Counted from the first letter of the stretch, positions 1 through 5,000 are shown. The stretch: 6,626 nt of DNA from Clostridiales bacterium (GCA_022791355.1 JAAVYX010000175.1:1-6626), one strand, 5' to 3'. Numbers and translations: made by a program. Notes: generated by a model from the letters alone, not told the origin.

Positions 1-6
1 ACCCTT

Positions 7-140
7 AAATTTTCGTTCGGGGCATCTAAGCGAACAGCCAAAGGCTGTTCGCTGCTTCCCGTAAGGGACGCTCCTAGCGGTTTGGCCTTTGGCCAAACCG
101 GGACGCCAGTGAGGAGCGCTAGAGCCCCTCACAAAAATTT
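7..140. repeat. MITE-like inverted-repeat element
   Basis: Bases 7-23 and 124-140 are inverted copies of each other, matching at 14 of 17 positions (an aaatttt block and a ggggc block, three mismatches between). Inside lie two perfect hairpins of the same design: 30-39 pairs with 43-52 (10 bp, loop AAA) and 78-87 pairs with 91-100 (10 bp, loop TTT). A third, weaker pairing joins 69-75 with 112-118 around the second hairpin. Terminal inverted repeats around a short, gene-free, highly structured core resemble a miniature transposable element or an interspersed structured repeat. The element could extend left beyond the window edge. No target-site duplication was identified. A reading frame stays open through it, but symmetry rather than coding explains the base pattern. 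The fold is seen directly; its mobility is inference. Confidence 0.5.
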
Positions 141-163
141 TACTTTGTCTTGCAAAGTGTGAG
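128..163. repeat. Bulged hairpin next to the inverted-repeat element
   Basis: Bases 128-132 (ctcac) pair with 159-163 (gtgag), and 142-147 (actttg) pair with 153-158 (caaagt), leaving a one-sided A/T bulge at 133-141 and a 5-nt loop. The structure overlaps the right terminal repeat of the preceding element, so the two folds compete. Farther right, 184-190 and 206-212 (ggccttt/aaaggcc) form another short stem before the first gene. There is no T-run typical of a terminator. Confidence 0.35.
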
Positions 164-236
164 TAAATATGCGGTTTTTCCACGGCCTTTGACGGCAAGG
201 ATGGAAAAGGCCTGATAAAAGGGGTTATGTTGCGCG

Positions 237-911
237 ATGAGACGTCTATTCGGTCCGGAGGCTTTGCACATGCTGCCGCTGCCTGGCGGCTTTATTATAG
301 CGACCCGCCAAAACGCTTATGACGACAAGGTGGTGGTGTCCTATAAGATGGTGAACTTCGAGAGCGGCTCGGTCAATCCGGTTACCCGCAACGTCTATCT
401 GCTCTCCAAATTCGGCAACAACTTCAAGGCCTGTGAAAAGCAGCTGCGGGATTACCTCAACTGCAAGACGGTTGCCCTGGACAATAGCCGGCTATTTGCG
501 GTTTATCCCGACGGGGCCGCCAAGATTTTGGATAAGGACGCTAAGCTGGAATGGCAGGGAACGCTGAAATATAAGGATTTTGGTCCGGCCGACGCGGTGG
601 TGTACGGACACACCCTGTGGGCCTCCTTCCCTGAAAACAACGCCCTTATCCGCTTCAACCTGCGGACCATGCGGGAGGAGCTGCGCATTGGCGGCGGGTC
701 CGGCTCGGCTTTCGCGGCCCCGGAAGGGCTTTGGATGTCTAATGGGGACATTATGCTGGTCTGTAACCCGGGCAATCATAAAATTTTGGAGGTCAACCTC
801 AAATCCTATACGGTATACGACTACGCCGAATTCGACGAGCCGGTGCGGCAGTATATCAAAATCGGCGGCACCGAAATCGCCCTGTTGGATTCGGGCGTAT
901 ATCGTTTATAA
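237..911 (+). CDS. Unrecognised protein, probably beta-propeller-like
   Basis: This is a 224-residue protein that I cannot assign to a named family. It has no signal peptide or membrane segment, so it is probably cytoplasmic. It is rich in short hydrophobic stretches followed by GG/NG/DG turns, such as LPGGFIIATR (residues 14-23) and APEGLWMSNGDIMLV (160-174). The second half reads as repeated four-strand units (HTLWASFPENNALIRFNL, then GNHKILEVNLKSYTVYDY), a spacing typical of NHL/WD-type propeller blades; the fold is inferred. The ATG at 237 follows AAAAGGGG with a long 12-nt gap. An in-frame ATG at 270 has GGAGG (257-261) at an ideal 8 nt, so the true start may be there. I kept 237 because the preceding residues complete a likely beta-hairpin. 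An in-frame stop at 216-218 limits extension. A terminator follows the stop codon. Confidence 0.75.
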   Translation: MRRLFGPEALHMLPLPGGFIIATRQNAYDDKVVVSYKMVNFESGSVNPVTRNVYLLSKFGNNFKACEKQLRDYLNCKTVALDNSRLFAVYPDGAAKILDKDAKLEWQGTLKYKDFGPADAVVYGHTLWASFPENNALIRFNLRTMREELRIGGGSGSAFAAPEGLWMSNGDIMLVCNPGNHKILEVNLKSYTVYDYAEFDEPVRQYIKIGGTEIALLDSGVYRL

Positions 912-924
912 TCTACGGGAACAG

Positions 925-953
925 GCCGGACAGGCGCGTCTTGTCCGGCTTTT
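925..953 (+). terminator. Intrinsic terminator between the propeller-like gene and the MBL lipoprotein gene
   Basis: Bases 925-934 pair with 940-949 (10 bp including one G-T pair, loop CGCGT), followed by TTTT at 950-953. It begins 14 nt after the stop codon of the upstream gene and ends only 9 nt before the next Shine-Dalgarno sequence. Little room remains for a separate promoter, so it may act as a partial terminator or attenuator. Confidence 0.65.
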
Positions 954-962
954 CACATTTTG

Positions 963-967
963 GGAGG
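963..967 (+). promoter_or_regulatory. Shine-Dalgarno site that fixes a TTG start
   Basis: GGAGG lies 7 nt upstream of TTG 975. The in-frame ATG at 969 is only 1 nt from it and the TTG at 960 precedes it, so both are poor starts. TTG 975 also gives a classic lipoprotein N-terminus, MKRRFLRL. Confidence 0.7.
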
Positions 968-974
968 GATGGAT

Positions 975-1895
975 TTGAAGCGGCGTTTTCTGCGTTTGAT
1001 AGGGACTGTTCTGGTCTGCACCGGCCTGTTTTTTTCCGCCGGCTGCGACCTTGCGGAGCTGCTGGAACGAGTGCAGCCGGCGGCGTTGGAAACGGAGGGC
1101 AAGCTGTCGGCCCTGTTTTTGGACGTGGGACAGGCCGATTCCACCCTACTTACCCTCCCGGACGGGCGGCATATGCTCATCGACGGGGGCAACAATAACG
1201 ACGGGGAAAAAATCTGCGATTATCTGGAGCAGGCCGGCGTCGGCCGGTTGGACTTCCTGGTGGCCACCCATCCCCACGAGGATCACATCGGCGGCCTAGA
1301 CGCGGTGGTAAAACGGTTTGAGGTTGGCAAAATCTACGCGCCCAAGCTGGACCGCTCCAGCGTACCCACCACCCGGACCTATGAAGATTTCCTGCTGGCC
1401 GTGCAGGAGAAGGGATACAAGCTGACGGCGGCCAAGGCCGGCGCTCTCCTGCTGGACGAGGAGGGACTGCGCATCGAAATACTGAGTCCGGCCCAGGAGA
1501 AATACAAGGAGCTCAACGACTATTCGGTCGTCCTTCGGGTAAGCTTTGGACAGACCAGCTGGCTTTTTACCGGCGACGCCGAGACCCTGCCGGAGCGGGA
1601 GATGCTGGAGGCGGGATACGATCTGTCGGCCCAGCTGCTGAAGGTGGGACATCACGGCAGCGGCTCCTCCTCGTCGAGGGCCTTTATACAGGCCGTGGGG
1701 CCGGAACAGGCCGTTATCAGCTGCGGGACGGAAAATTCCTATGGCCATCCCCATGAGGAAACTCTGAAAGTCTTGGAAACGGCCGGCGTTTCGGTCTGGC
1801 GAACCGATTTGCAGGGCAGCATCCGCGCCGTCTCAGACGGAAAGCGGACCGAGCTGTCCGCCGATGCTTCCGTCATGTGCGACGGGGGAAGATAA
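975..1895 (+). CDS. ComEC/Rec2-type metallo-beta-lactamase-fold lipoprotein
   Basis: The 306-residue product is a putative exported metal-dependent hydrolase resembling the C-terminal beta-lactamase-like domain of the DNA-uptake protein ComEC. From TTG 975 the N-terminus is basic (MKRRFLRL), then hydrophobic, then a lipobox SAGC with the lipidated Cys at about residue 24. The product should therefore be anchored outside the membrane. The MBL motifs follow in order: DVGQADS (50-56), HPHEDH (99-104, the HxHxDH metal ligands), FTGDAE (198-203), KVGHHGS (223-229) and GHPHEE (257-262). All expected metal-binding residues are present, so it looks active. It lacks the transmembrane channel of full ComEC, so it is a free-standing relative. 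Members of this family include candidate extracellular nucleases or phosphodiesterases; the substrate here is unknown. It follows the propeller-like gene by 63 nt, with a terminator hairpin between them. The family call is secure; the role is not. Confidence 0.9.
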   Translation: MKRRFLRLIGTVLVCTGLFFSAGCDLAELLERVQPAALETEGKLSALFLDVGQADSTLLTLPDGRHMLIDGGNNNDGEKICDYLEQAGVGRLDFLVATHPHEDHIGGLDAVVKRFEVGKIYAPKLDRSSVPTTRTYEDFLLAVQEKGYKLTAAKAGALLLDEEGLRIEILSPAQEKYKELNDYSVVLRVSFGQTSWLFTGDAETLPEREMLEAGYDLSAQLLKVGHHGSGSSSSRAFIQAVGPEQAVISCGTENSYGHPHEETLKVLETAGVSVWRTDLQGSIRAVSDGKRTELSADASVMCDGGR

Positions 1896-2200
1896 TCTTT
1901 GTTTCGGCTCCCGAATGCTTTTGAGACCCGACGCTTTCTATTTTATGGCCTGAGGGATATTTGGCGGCCGGTTTGCATTACTTTTGTTTGGGTGGAAGCG
2001 GGGGGCGGATTTCCTTTATGTAGATTCTCCCATATCCGCTCTAACGCCGCCTTGCGTCCCGGTGCGGTCAGACCAGGAAACGGCGTAATAACAAAAGCAC
2101 GCCTGGCGCAAAGCCTCGCGTGGTTTCAAATAAAGCCAGAAAAAGTCTACCAAACGACCCTGGGTCAAAGCATAAAACCATAATAAAGGAGGCTTTCTTC
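1896..2200. other. 305-bp gap with no convincing gene
   Basis: Between the MBL gene and tcdA I see no convincing coding region, RNA gene or clear terminator. A TTG-initiated frame (1899-2183) is open but has no recognisable motif, and its composition is unlike the neighbouring genes. Only weak symmetry is visible: 2005-2010 with 2034-2039 (6 bp, long loop) and the small palindrome gaccc-t-gggtc at 2156-2166. The tcdA promoter presumably lies here, but I found no consensus -35/-10 pair. Confidence 0.5.
2185..2192 (+). promoter_or_regulatory. Shine-Dalgarno site that fixes the tcdA TTG start
   Basis: AAAGGAGG lies 8 nt upstream of TTG 2201. The frame is open further upstream, but this strong site places the start at 2201. 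That start gives the N-terminus RPEFSRSAMLLG, which matches the usual short lead-in (FSR..xLLG) of TcdA proteins. Confidence 0.8.
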
Positions 2201-2977
2201 TTGCGCCCGGAATTCTCCCGCAGCGCCATGCTGCTAGGCGAAAAGAACATCGACCGTCTGTCCCATATGCGGGTAGCCGTCTTCGGTCTGGGGGGCGTGG
2301 GCTCCTTTGCCGCCGAGGCCCTGGCCCGCACGGGAATAGGCCGTTTCACCCTGGTGGACGGGGATACGGTCTGCGTCACAAACGTCAATCGTCAGCTCGT
2401 CGCCGATCAGGATACGATTGGGCGGCCCAAGGCCGAGGTCATGGCCCAGCGAATTTTGCGCATCAATCCGCAGGCCGACCTTGTATCCCGCCAGGTGTTT
2501 TACCTGCCGGGAGAAAACGAGGACCTGCTGGAGGGCTGCGACTACGTAATAGACGCGGTGGATACGGTGGCGGCCAAGCTCTCTTTGGCCGAAAGCTGCT
2601 GGAACCGGGGAATTCCCGTCATCAGCGCTATGGGGGCGGGTAACAAGACAGATCCCACCCGTTTTCAGGTAGCCGATATTTTTGACACCCGGGTTTGTCC
2701 TCTCTGCCGGGTTATGCGCAAGGAACTGAAAAAGCGGGGGGTGCCGGAACTCAAGGTGGTTTACTCCGAGGAGGAGCCTATAAACCCGGGAGAGCCCCTG
2801 TCCTGCGCCGACTGCCGGCGTTGTCCGGCGGCGGACAGCCCTAAGCAATGCGGCGGTAAACGGCAGACGCCGGGCAGTCTGGCCTTCGTGCCCTCGGTCT
2901 GCGGCCTGTTGCTGGCCCGGGAGGTTATTTTCGATCTGCTGGAAAAGGACCGCCGGCTCCCGCATACTATGCCATAG
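2201..2977 (+). CDS. tcdA: tRNA threonylcarbamoyladenosine dehydratase (TcdA/YgdL, ThiF/E1-like)
   Basis: The 258-residue cytoplasmic enzyme is a member of the ThiF/MoeB/E1-like adenylating family. TcdA uses ATP to cyclise t6A at position 37 of ANN-decoding tRNAs to ct6A. The nucleotide-binding loop GLGGVGS is at residues 29-35, followed by LVDGD (51-55) and the NRQ motif (63-65), whose Arg contacts ATP in this family. DAVDT is at 118-122. The RVMRKELKKRG segment and the downstream PGSLAFVPSV segment are typical of TcdA rather than of ThiF or MoeB. Length is normal. The C-terminal half is unusually cysteine-rich: CPLC (166-169), CADC (202-205), then Cys208 and Cys217. These could form a zinc site like the two CxxC pairs of MoeB/ThiF. 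Two hairpins lie between its stop and pgeF. The functional class is confident; ct6A synthesis rests on homology. Confidence 0.92.
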   Translation: MRPEFSRSAMLLGEKNIDRLSHMRVAVFGLGGVGSFAAEALARTGIGRFTLVDGDTVCVTNVNRQLVADQDTIGRPKAEVMAQRILRINPQADLVSRQVFYLPGENEDLLEGCDYVIDAVDTVAAKLSLAESCWNRGIPVISAMGAGNKTDPTRFQVADIFDTRVCPLCRVMRKELKKRGVPELKVVYSEEEPINPGEPLSCADCRRCPAADSPKQCGGKRQTPGSLAFVPSVCGLLLAREVIFDLLEKDRRLPHTMP

Positions 2978-2991
2978 GCTTGCGCCTGTAT

Positions 2992-3008
2992 CCCCGCGCT
3001 TCGCGGGG
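2992..3008. repeat. GC-rich hairpin after tcdA
   Basis: Bases 2992-2998 (ccccgcg) pair perfectly with 3002-3008 (cgcgggg) around a CTT loop, 14 nt after the tcdA stop. A G-run follows instead of a T-run, so it is not a standard intrinsic terminator. It may protect the mRNA end or pause polymerase. Confidence 0.5.
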
Positions 3009-3019
3009 GGGGCGTCCGG

Positions 3020-3054
3020 AAGGTAAAATAACCGCAAAACGGTTATTTTACCTT
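3020..3054. terminator. Perfect 15-bp hairpin between tcdA and pgeF
   Basis: Bases 3020-3034 are an exact inverted copy of 3040-3054 around the loop CAAAA. The stem has a GC core (accg/cggt) flanked by A/T tracts, so the T-rich 3' arm (ttatttt) could act as the U-tract of a bidirectional terminator. Such long perfect symmetry just upstream of the pgeF ribosome-binding site could equally be an operator or an mRNA structure. Terminator is the simplest reading. Confidence 0.5.
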
Positions 3055-3076
3055 AGATAAAGCATACCATTCAAAA

Positions 3077-3080
3077 GAGG
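3077..3080 (+). promoter_or_regulatory. Shine-Dalgarno site that fixes the pgeF start
   Basis: AAAAGAGG (core GAGG 3077-3080) is 8 nt upstream of ATG 3089. The in-frame GTG at 3080 overlaps this site and would be unusable, so ATG 3089 is the start. Confidence 0.8.
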
Positions 3081-3088
3081 TGCGCTGT

Positions 3089-3931
3089 ATGCCAAATTAC
3101 AAAACGAACTCTTCCGCCGTGGTATTTCACGGGGATCAAGGCCCCTGCTACTTTACCTTTCCCGCCCTGACCGAAACCGGTCTCTGCCGGCACGCCTTTT
3201 CCACCCGTCTGGGCGGGGTCAGCCGGGGACGGTACGCCTCCCTGAGCCTGAGTTTTTTTATGGGGGACGACCGTCAGGCGGTATACGAAAACTACCGGCG
3301 GCTCTGCGGGGCTATCGGCGTGGATGAAAAACGTCTGGTCTTTGGAGACCAGGTGCATAGCGCCAATGTCCGGGTGGTCACCGAGGCCGACGCGGGCAAG
3401 GGCATCCTCCGGGAACGGGACTACAGCGCGGTAGACGGGCTGGTGACCAACGTCCCCGGCCTGCCTCTGGCCACCCTTTACGCCGACTGCGTGCCCCTGC
3501 TGTTTTTAGATCCTGTCAAAAAGGCGGTGGGGTGTTCCCACGCGGGCTGGAAGGGTACGGCGGCCTCCATAGGCCGGCGAACGGTGGAGGTCATGCGGGA
3601 GGCCTACGGCAGCGATCCAGGGGATATTCTGGCTTGTATCGCCCCCTCCATCGGCCCCTGCTGCTACGAGGTAGATGAGCCTCTGCGGGAGGCCTTTTCC
3701 CGGATCCCCGACGTTTCTCCCGATGGCCTGCTGCGGCCAAAGGGCGAGGGCAAATACATGCTGGATTTATGGGAAACCAACCGCCGAATCCTGCTGGCGG
3801 CGGGAATAAAAGCGGCGCATATTACCTTGGCGGGGATTTGCACCTGCTGCCATGCGGATATCTTTCACTCCCACCGGGCCACGGCCGGCCGCCGGGGCAG
3901 TCTGGCCGCCCTGATCGCTTTAACGGAATAG
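3089..3931 (+). CDS. pgeF: Peptidoglycan editing factor / laccase-domain protein (PgeF, YfiH/YlmD family)
   Basis: The 280-residue product is a typical full-length member of the DUF152/Cu-oxidase_4 family (E. coli YfiH, B. subtilis YlmD). Family members have been described as polyphenol oxidases, as purine nucleoside phosphorylase/adenosine deaminase-type enzymes, and in E. coli as an editor of misincorporated amino acids in the peptidoglycan precursor. The sequence has the metal-site residues in order: His in DQVHSANV (about His90), Cys in YADCVPLL (about Cys134) and His in SHAGWKGT (about His151). Other family signatures are HAFSTRLGGVS near the N-terminus, IAPSIGPCCYEV in the middle, and ICTCCH followed by FHSHR near the end. 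There is no signal peptide, so it is cytoplasmic. It has its own strong Shine-Dalgarno site, a hairpin upstream and a strong terminator downstream, so it may be monocistronic. The family is secure; the physiological substrate is not settled by sequence. Confidence 0.94.
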   Translation: MPNYKTNSSAVVFHGDQGPCYFTFPALTETGLCRHAFSTRLGGVSRGRYASLSLSFFMGDDRQAVYENYRRLCGAIGVDEKRLVFGDQVHSANVRVVTEADAGKGILRERDYSAVDGLVTNVPGLPLATLYADCVPLLFLDPVKKAVGCSHAGWKGTAASIGRRTVEVMREAYGSDPGDILACIAPSIGPCCYEVDEPLREAFSRIPDVSPDGLLRPKGEGKYMLDLWETNRRILLAAGIKAAHITLAGICTCCHADIFHSHRATAGRRGSLAALIALTE

Positions 3932-3936
3932 CAGAA

Positions 3937-3977
3937 CCCCGCCGGATCCAGCGCATCCGGCGGGGCTGTTTATTTTT
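3937..3977 (+). terminator. Intrinsic terminator of pgeF
   Basis: Bases 3937-3947 pair perfectly with 3955-3965 (11 bp, GC-rich, 7-nt loop), followed by TGTTTATTTTT (3967-3977). It starts 6 nt after the pgeF stop. It marks the right edge of the plus-strand gene block. Confidence 0.88.
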
Positions 3978-4063
3978 ACGGATTACTTCCCGAAACGTCA
4001 GGCCGTCATACTACATATTATTGGAATTGCCGTTTTTCATCTGTTCGATAATGTCTATATCTA

Positions 4064-4408
4064 ATGGAGATGATCGAGGAACTGCGCAGGGAAGCCTATT
4101 TCGGGCAAAATGCGCCTCTAGTGGCCGGTGGGAACGGCGGCTACACAAGGCCGGGGAATATCCGCAAACGGCGCTACCAAATTTTCAAGGCGGCGGGGAT
4201 GGAGCAGAAAGGTCTGCATTCACTAAGGCATACCTTCGCCATGAATTTGGTCAACGGCCAGAAGCAGCCAGAGGGAACGATCCGGGCGTTATGGCCCCGG
4301 CGGGCGGACGATTCGCTGGGACACAGCACCTCGCAGATCACAGAGCTATATTATGTGAAAAAGGATACGGCAAGGCTAAACGGCATTACCGAAGGGTTTG
4401 AAATATGA
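4064..4408 (+). pseudogene. Tyrosine recombinase (phage/ICE integrase), C-terminal remnant
   Basis: About 114 codons remain of a site-specific tyrosine recombinase; intact relatives of this type are usually several hundred residues. The fragment contains the second half of the catalytic domain: HSLRHT (residues 52-57, the H-x-x-R pair), LGHS (85-88) and the nucleophile region ELYYVKK with Tyr96 at the expected distance from His87. The C-terminus, RLNGITEGFEI, looks complete. The N-terminal DNA-binding domains and the first catalytic Arg are missing: an in-frame stop lies at 4049-4051 and nothing upstream resembles an integrase. The stretch just before LGHS (ALWPRRADDS) also departs from the usual PRQVADLL-like sequence, a sign of decay. 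It points at the 3' end of tRNA-Pro, the normal position of an integrase beside its attachment site. It is almost certainly inactive. Confidence 0.85.
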
Positions 4409-4687
4409 TGAAAAAGAGCGCCTAAGCCTCAAAATTTGCGATGCAGAAAACAAAGATAAGGCGGGACTCCACCGGCAACGTGATGCTTTTTTGATGACGC
4501 AGCGGACGAAACCGTTGCAAACGGTTGGCGACGGTTTCGAATATGCTGCCAATTTTAGCGCACCAAACCGGGAAAAACAGACCGCGCGCCGGGCAGAAAA
4601 ACAAGATAGATACCGCCTCAAACGCGGGTATGCAAAGCAAAATCGCGCACCTATGCGGTGCGCGATTTGTCTGCGGCGACTCGCCGC
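4409..4687. other. Hairpin-rich noncoding DNA after the integrase remnant
   Basis: This stretch has open frames on both strands but no convincing protein. It holds clear symmetries. Bases 4507-4515 pair with 4531-4539 (9 bp, cgaaaccgt/acggtttcg), while 4510-4515 can instead pair with 4521-4526, so the two folds exclude each other. Bases 4640-4651 pair perfectly with 4657-4668 (12 bp, loop TATGC, A-rich before and T-rich after, so terminator-like in both directions). Bases 4673-4678 pair with 4682-4687 (gcggcg/cgccgc). I interpret it as the end region of the integrated element whose integrase remnant lies beside it. Confidence 0.45.
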
Positions 4688-4738
4688 TGTAAAAGCGATA
4701 CAAAAAAGATCCCCGGAAGCGTTGCGGTGAACTGAGAT

Positions 4739-4769
4739 AAAAAATTACGCCCAGCTGAATAGCCGGGCG
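4739..4769 (-). terminator. Second terminator-like hairpin downstream of tRNA-Pro
   Basis: Read on the minus strand, 4769-4761 pairs with 4756-4748 (5 bp, one mismatch, then 3 bp; loop of 4 nt), followed by TAA and a run of six T (4744-4739). It is the counterpart in repeat unit 1 of the hairpin next to the tRNA and could act as a back-up terminator. Confidence 0.5.
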
Positions 4770-4822
4770 CTTGTAAAGAGGGTACGAAAAAGATGCCTGG
4801 AAGCATTACCATATGCTGAGAT

Positions 4823-4854
4823 AAAAAGTACGCCCAGACAAAAATGCCTGGGCG
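4823..4854 (-). terminator. Intrinsic terminator of tRNA-Pro
   Basis: On the minus strand, cgcccag (4854-4848) pairs perfectly with ctgggcg (4837-4831) around a 10-nt T-rich loop, then TAC and TTTTT (4827-4823). It begins 3 nt after the CCA end of the tRNA, as expected for a monocistronic tRNA gene. Confidence 0.75.
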
Positions 4855-4857
4855 CAT

Positions 4858-4934
4858 TGGTCGAGGTGACAGGATTTGAACCTGCGGCCTCTGCGTCCCG
4901 AACGCAGCGCTCTACCAAACTGAGCCACACCTCG
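4858..4934 (-). tRNA. tRNA-Pro (CGG)
   Basis: The 77-nt gene folds as a full cloverleaf on the minus strand. The acceptor stem CGAGGTG/CACCTCG is perfect; the D arm is GCTC/GAGC. The anticodon stem CTGCG/CGCAG encloses the loop TTCGGGA with anticodon CGG. The T arm is GCAGG-TTCAAAT-CCTGT. Discriminator A and an encoded CCA end the gene. The C1-G72 pair, A73 and G35/G36 agree with bacterial proline tRNAs. It has a consensus promoter 38 nt upstream, a leader hairpin, and a terminator directly downstream. Its 3' end faces the integrase remnant, which fits use as an integration site. Confidence 0.96.
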
Positions 4935-4939
4935 ATAGT

Positions 4940-4967
4940 AAGTCGACCGTCCATAGACAGCCGACTT
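4940..4967 (-). promoter_or_regulatory. Leader hairpin directly before tRNA-Pro
   Basis: In the minus-strand transcript, 4967-4956 pairs with 4951-4940: 12 bp with two G-U pairs, loop TATG (4955-4952). The stem fills nearly all the leader between the predicted transcription start (about 4965) and the tRNA 5' end at 4934. The two non-Watson-Crick positions are wobble pairs only in the transcribed sense, which suggests a fold at the RNA level. A role in 5' processing is only inferred. Confidence 0.5.
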
Positions 4968-4971
4968 ATAA

Positions 4972-5000
4972 AGTATATGCAATTTTCTAGCATCTGTCAA
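4972..5000 (-). promoter_or_regulatory. Sigma-A promoter of tRNA-Pro
   Basis: On the minus strand TTGACA (5000-4995) is followed by a 17-bp spacer and TATACT (4977-4972). The -35 is a perfect match, the -10 a near match and the spacer ideal. The predicted start near 4965 is about 30 nt before the tRNA. Confidence 0.88.

Larger units (their letters stand above)
4688..4857. repeat. Degenerate tandem repeat, two units of about 85 bp
   Basis: Unit 1 (4688-4771) and unit 2 (4772-4857) share, in order, tgtaaa, gatac/ggtac, a/gaaaaagat, c-ggaagc, ctgagataaaaa, tacgccca and gggcgc. By eye, roughly two-thirds of positions match. Each unit ends in a hairpin whose arms are cgccc and gggcg, adjacent to an A-run that reads as a T-run on the minus strand. 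Translated on the minus strand, both units give a LPGIFFV-like string, which reflects the DNA repeat rather than a gene. The array abuts the CCA end of tRNA-Pro. It may be terminator-type repeats or part of the integrated element's end. Confidence 0.6.

Noticed and set aside
1..162. Open plus frame from the window edge through the inverted-repeat element
   Set aside because: The sequence is dominated by hairpins and terminal repeats, and no protein family is recognisable, so coding is unlikely.
1899..2183. 94-codon frame between the MBL gene and tcdA
   Set aside because: TTG start with only a poor upstream purine run, no motif, and composition unlike the neighbours.
2234..3037. 267-codon minus-strand frame opposite tcdA
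   Set aside because: Antisense shadow of a well-supported gene in GC-rich DNA.
3968..4051. LPETSG string in a plus frame just after pgeF, like a sortase motif
   Set aside because: It lies in the terminator region without a start, signal peptide or membrane tail, so it is a chance translation.
3769..4401. 210-codon plus frame running through the end of pgeF, its terminator and the integrase remnant
   Set aside because: It is a shadow frame; it crosses a strong terminator and lies out of frame with both recognised proteins.
4398..4730. Plus-strand open frame of 110 codons after the integrase remnant, and an overlapping 93-codon minus-strand frame (4422-4703)
   Set aside because: Both strands are open over the same DNA, there is no strong ribosome-binding site or domain, and the bases are explained by hairpins and the tandem repeat.
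4651..4857. Minus-strand 68-codon frame with repeated LPGIFFV-like strings
   Set aside because: The protein repeat merely mirrors the DNA tandem repeat with its terminator hairpins directly behind tRNA-Pro.
4688..4857. Tandem repeat considered as a CRISPR array
   Set aside because: Only two diverged units are present, with no alternation of identical repeats and unique spacers and no cas genes in the window.
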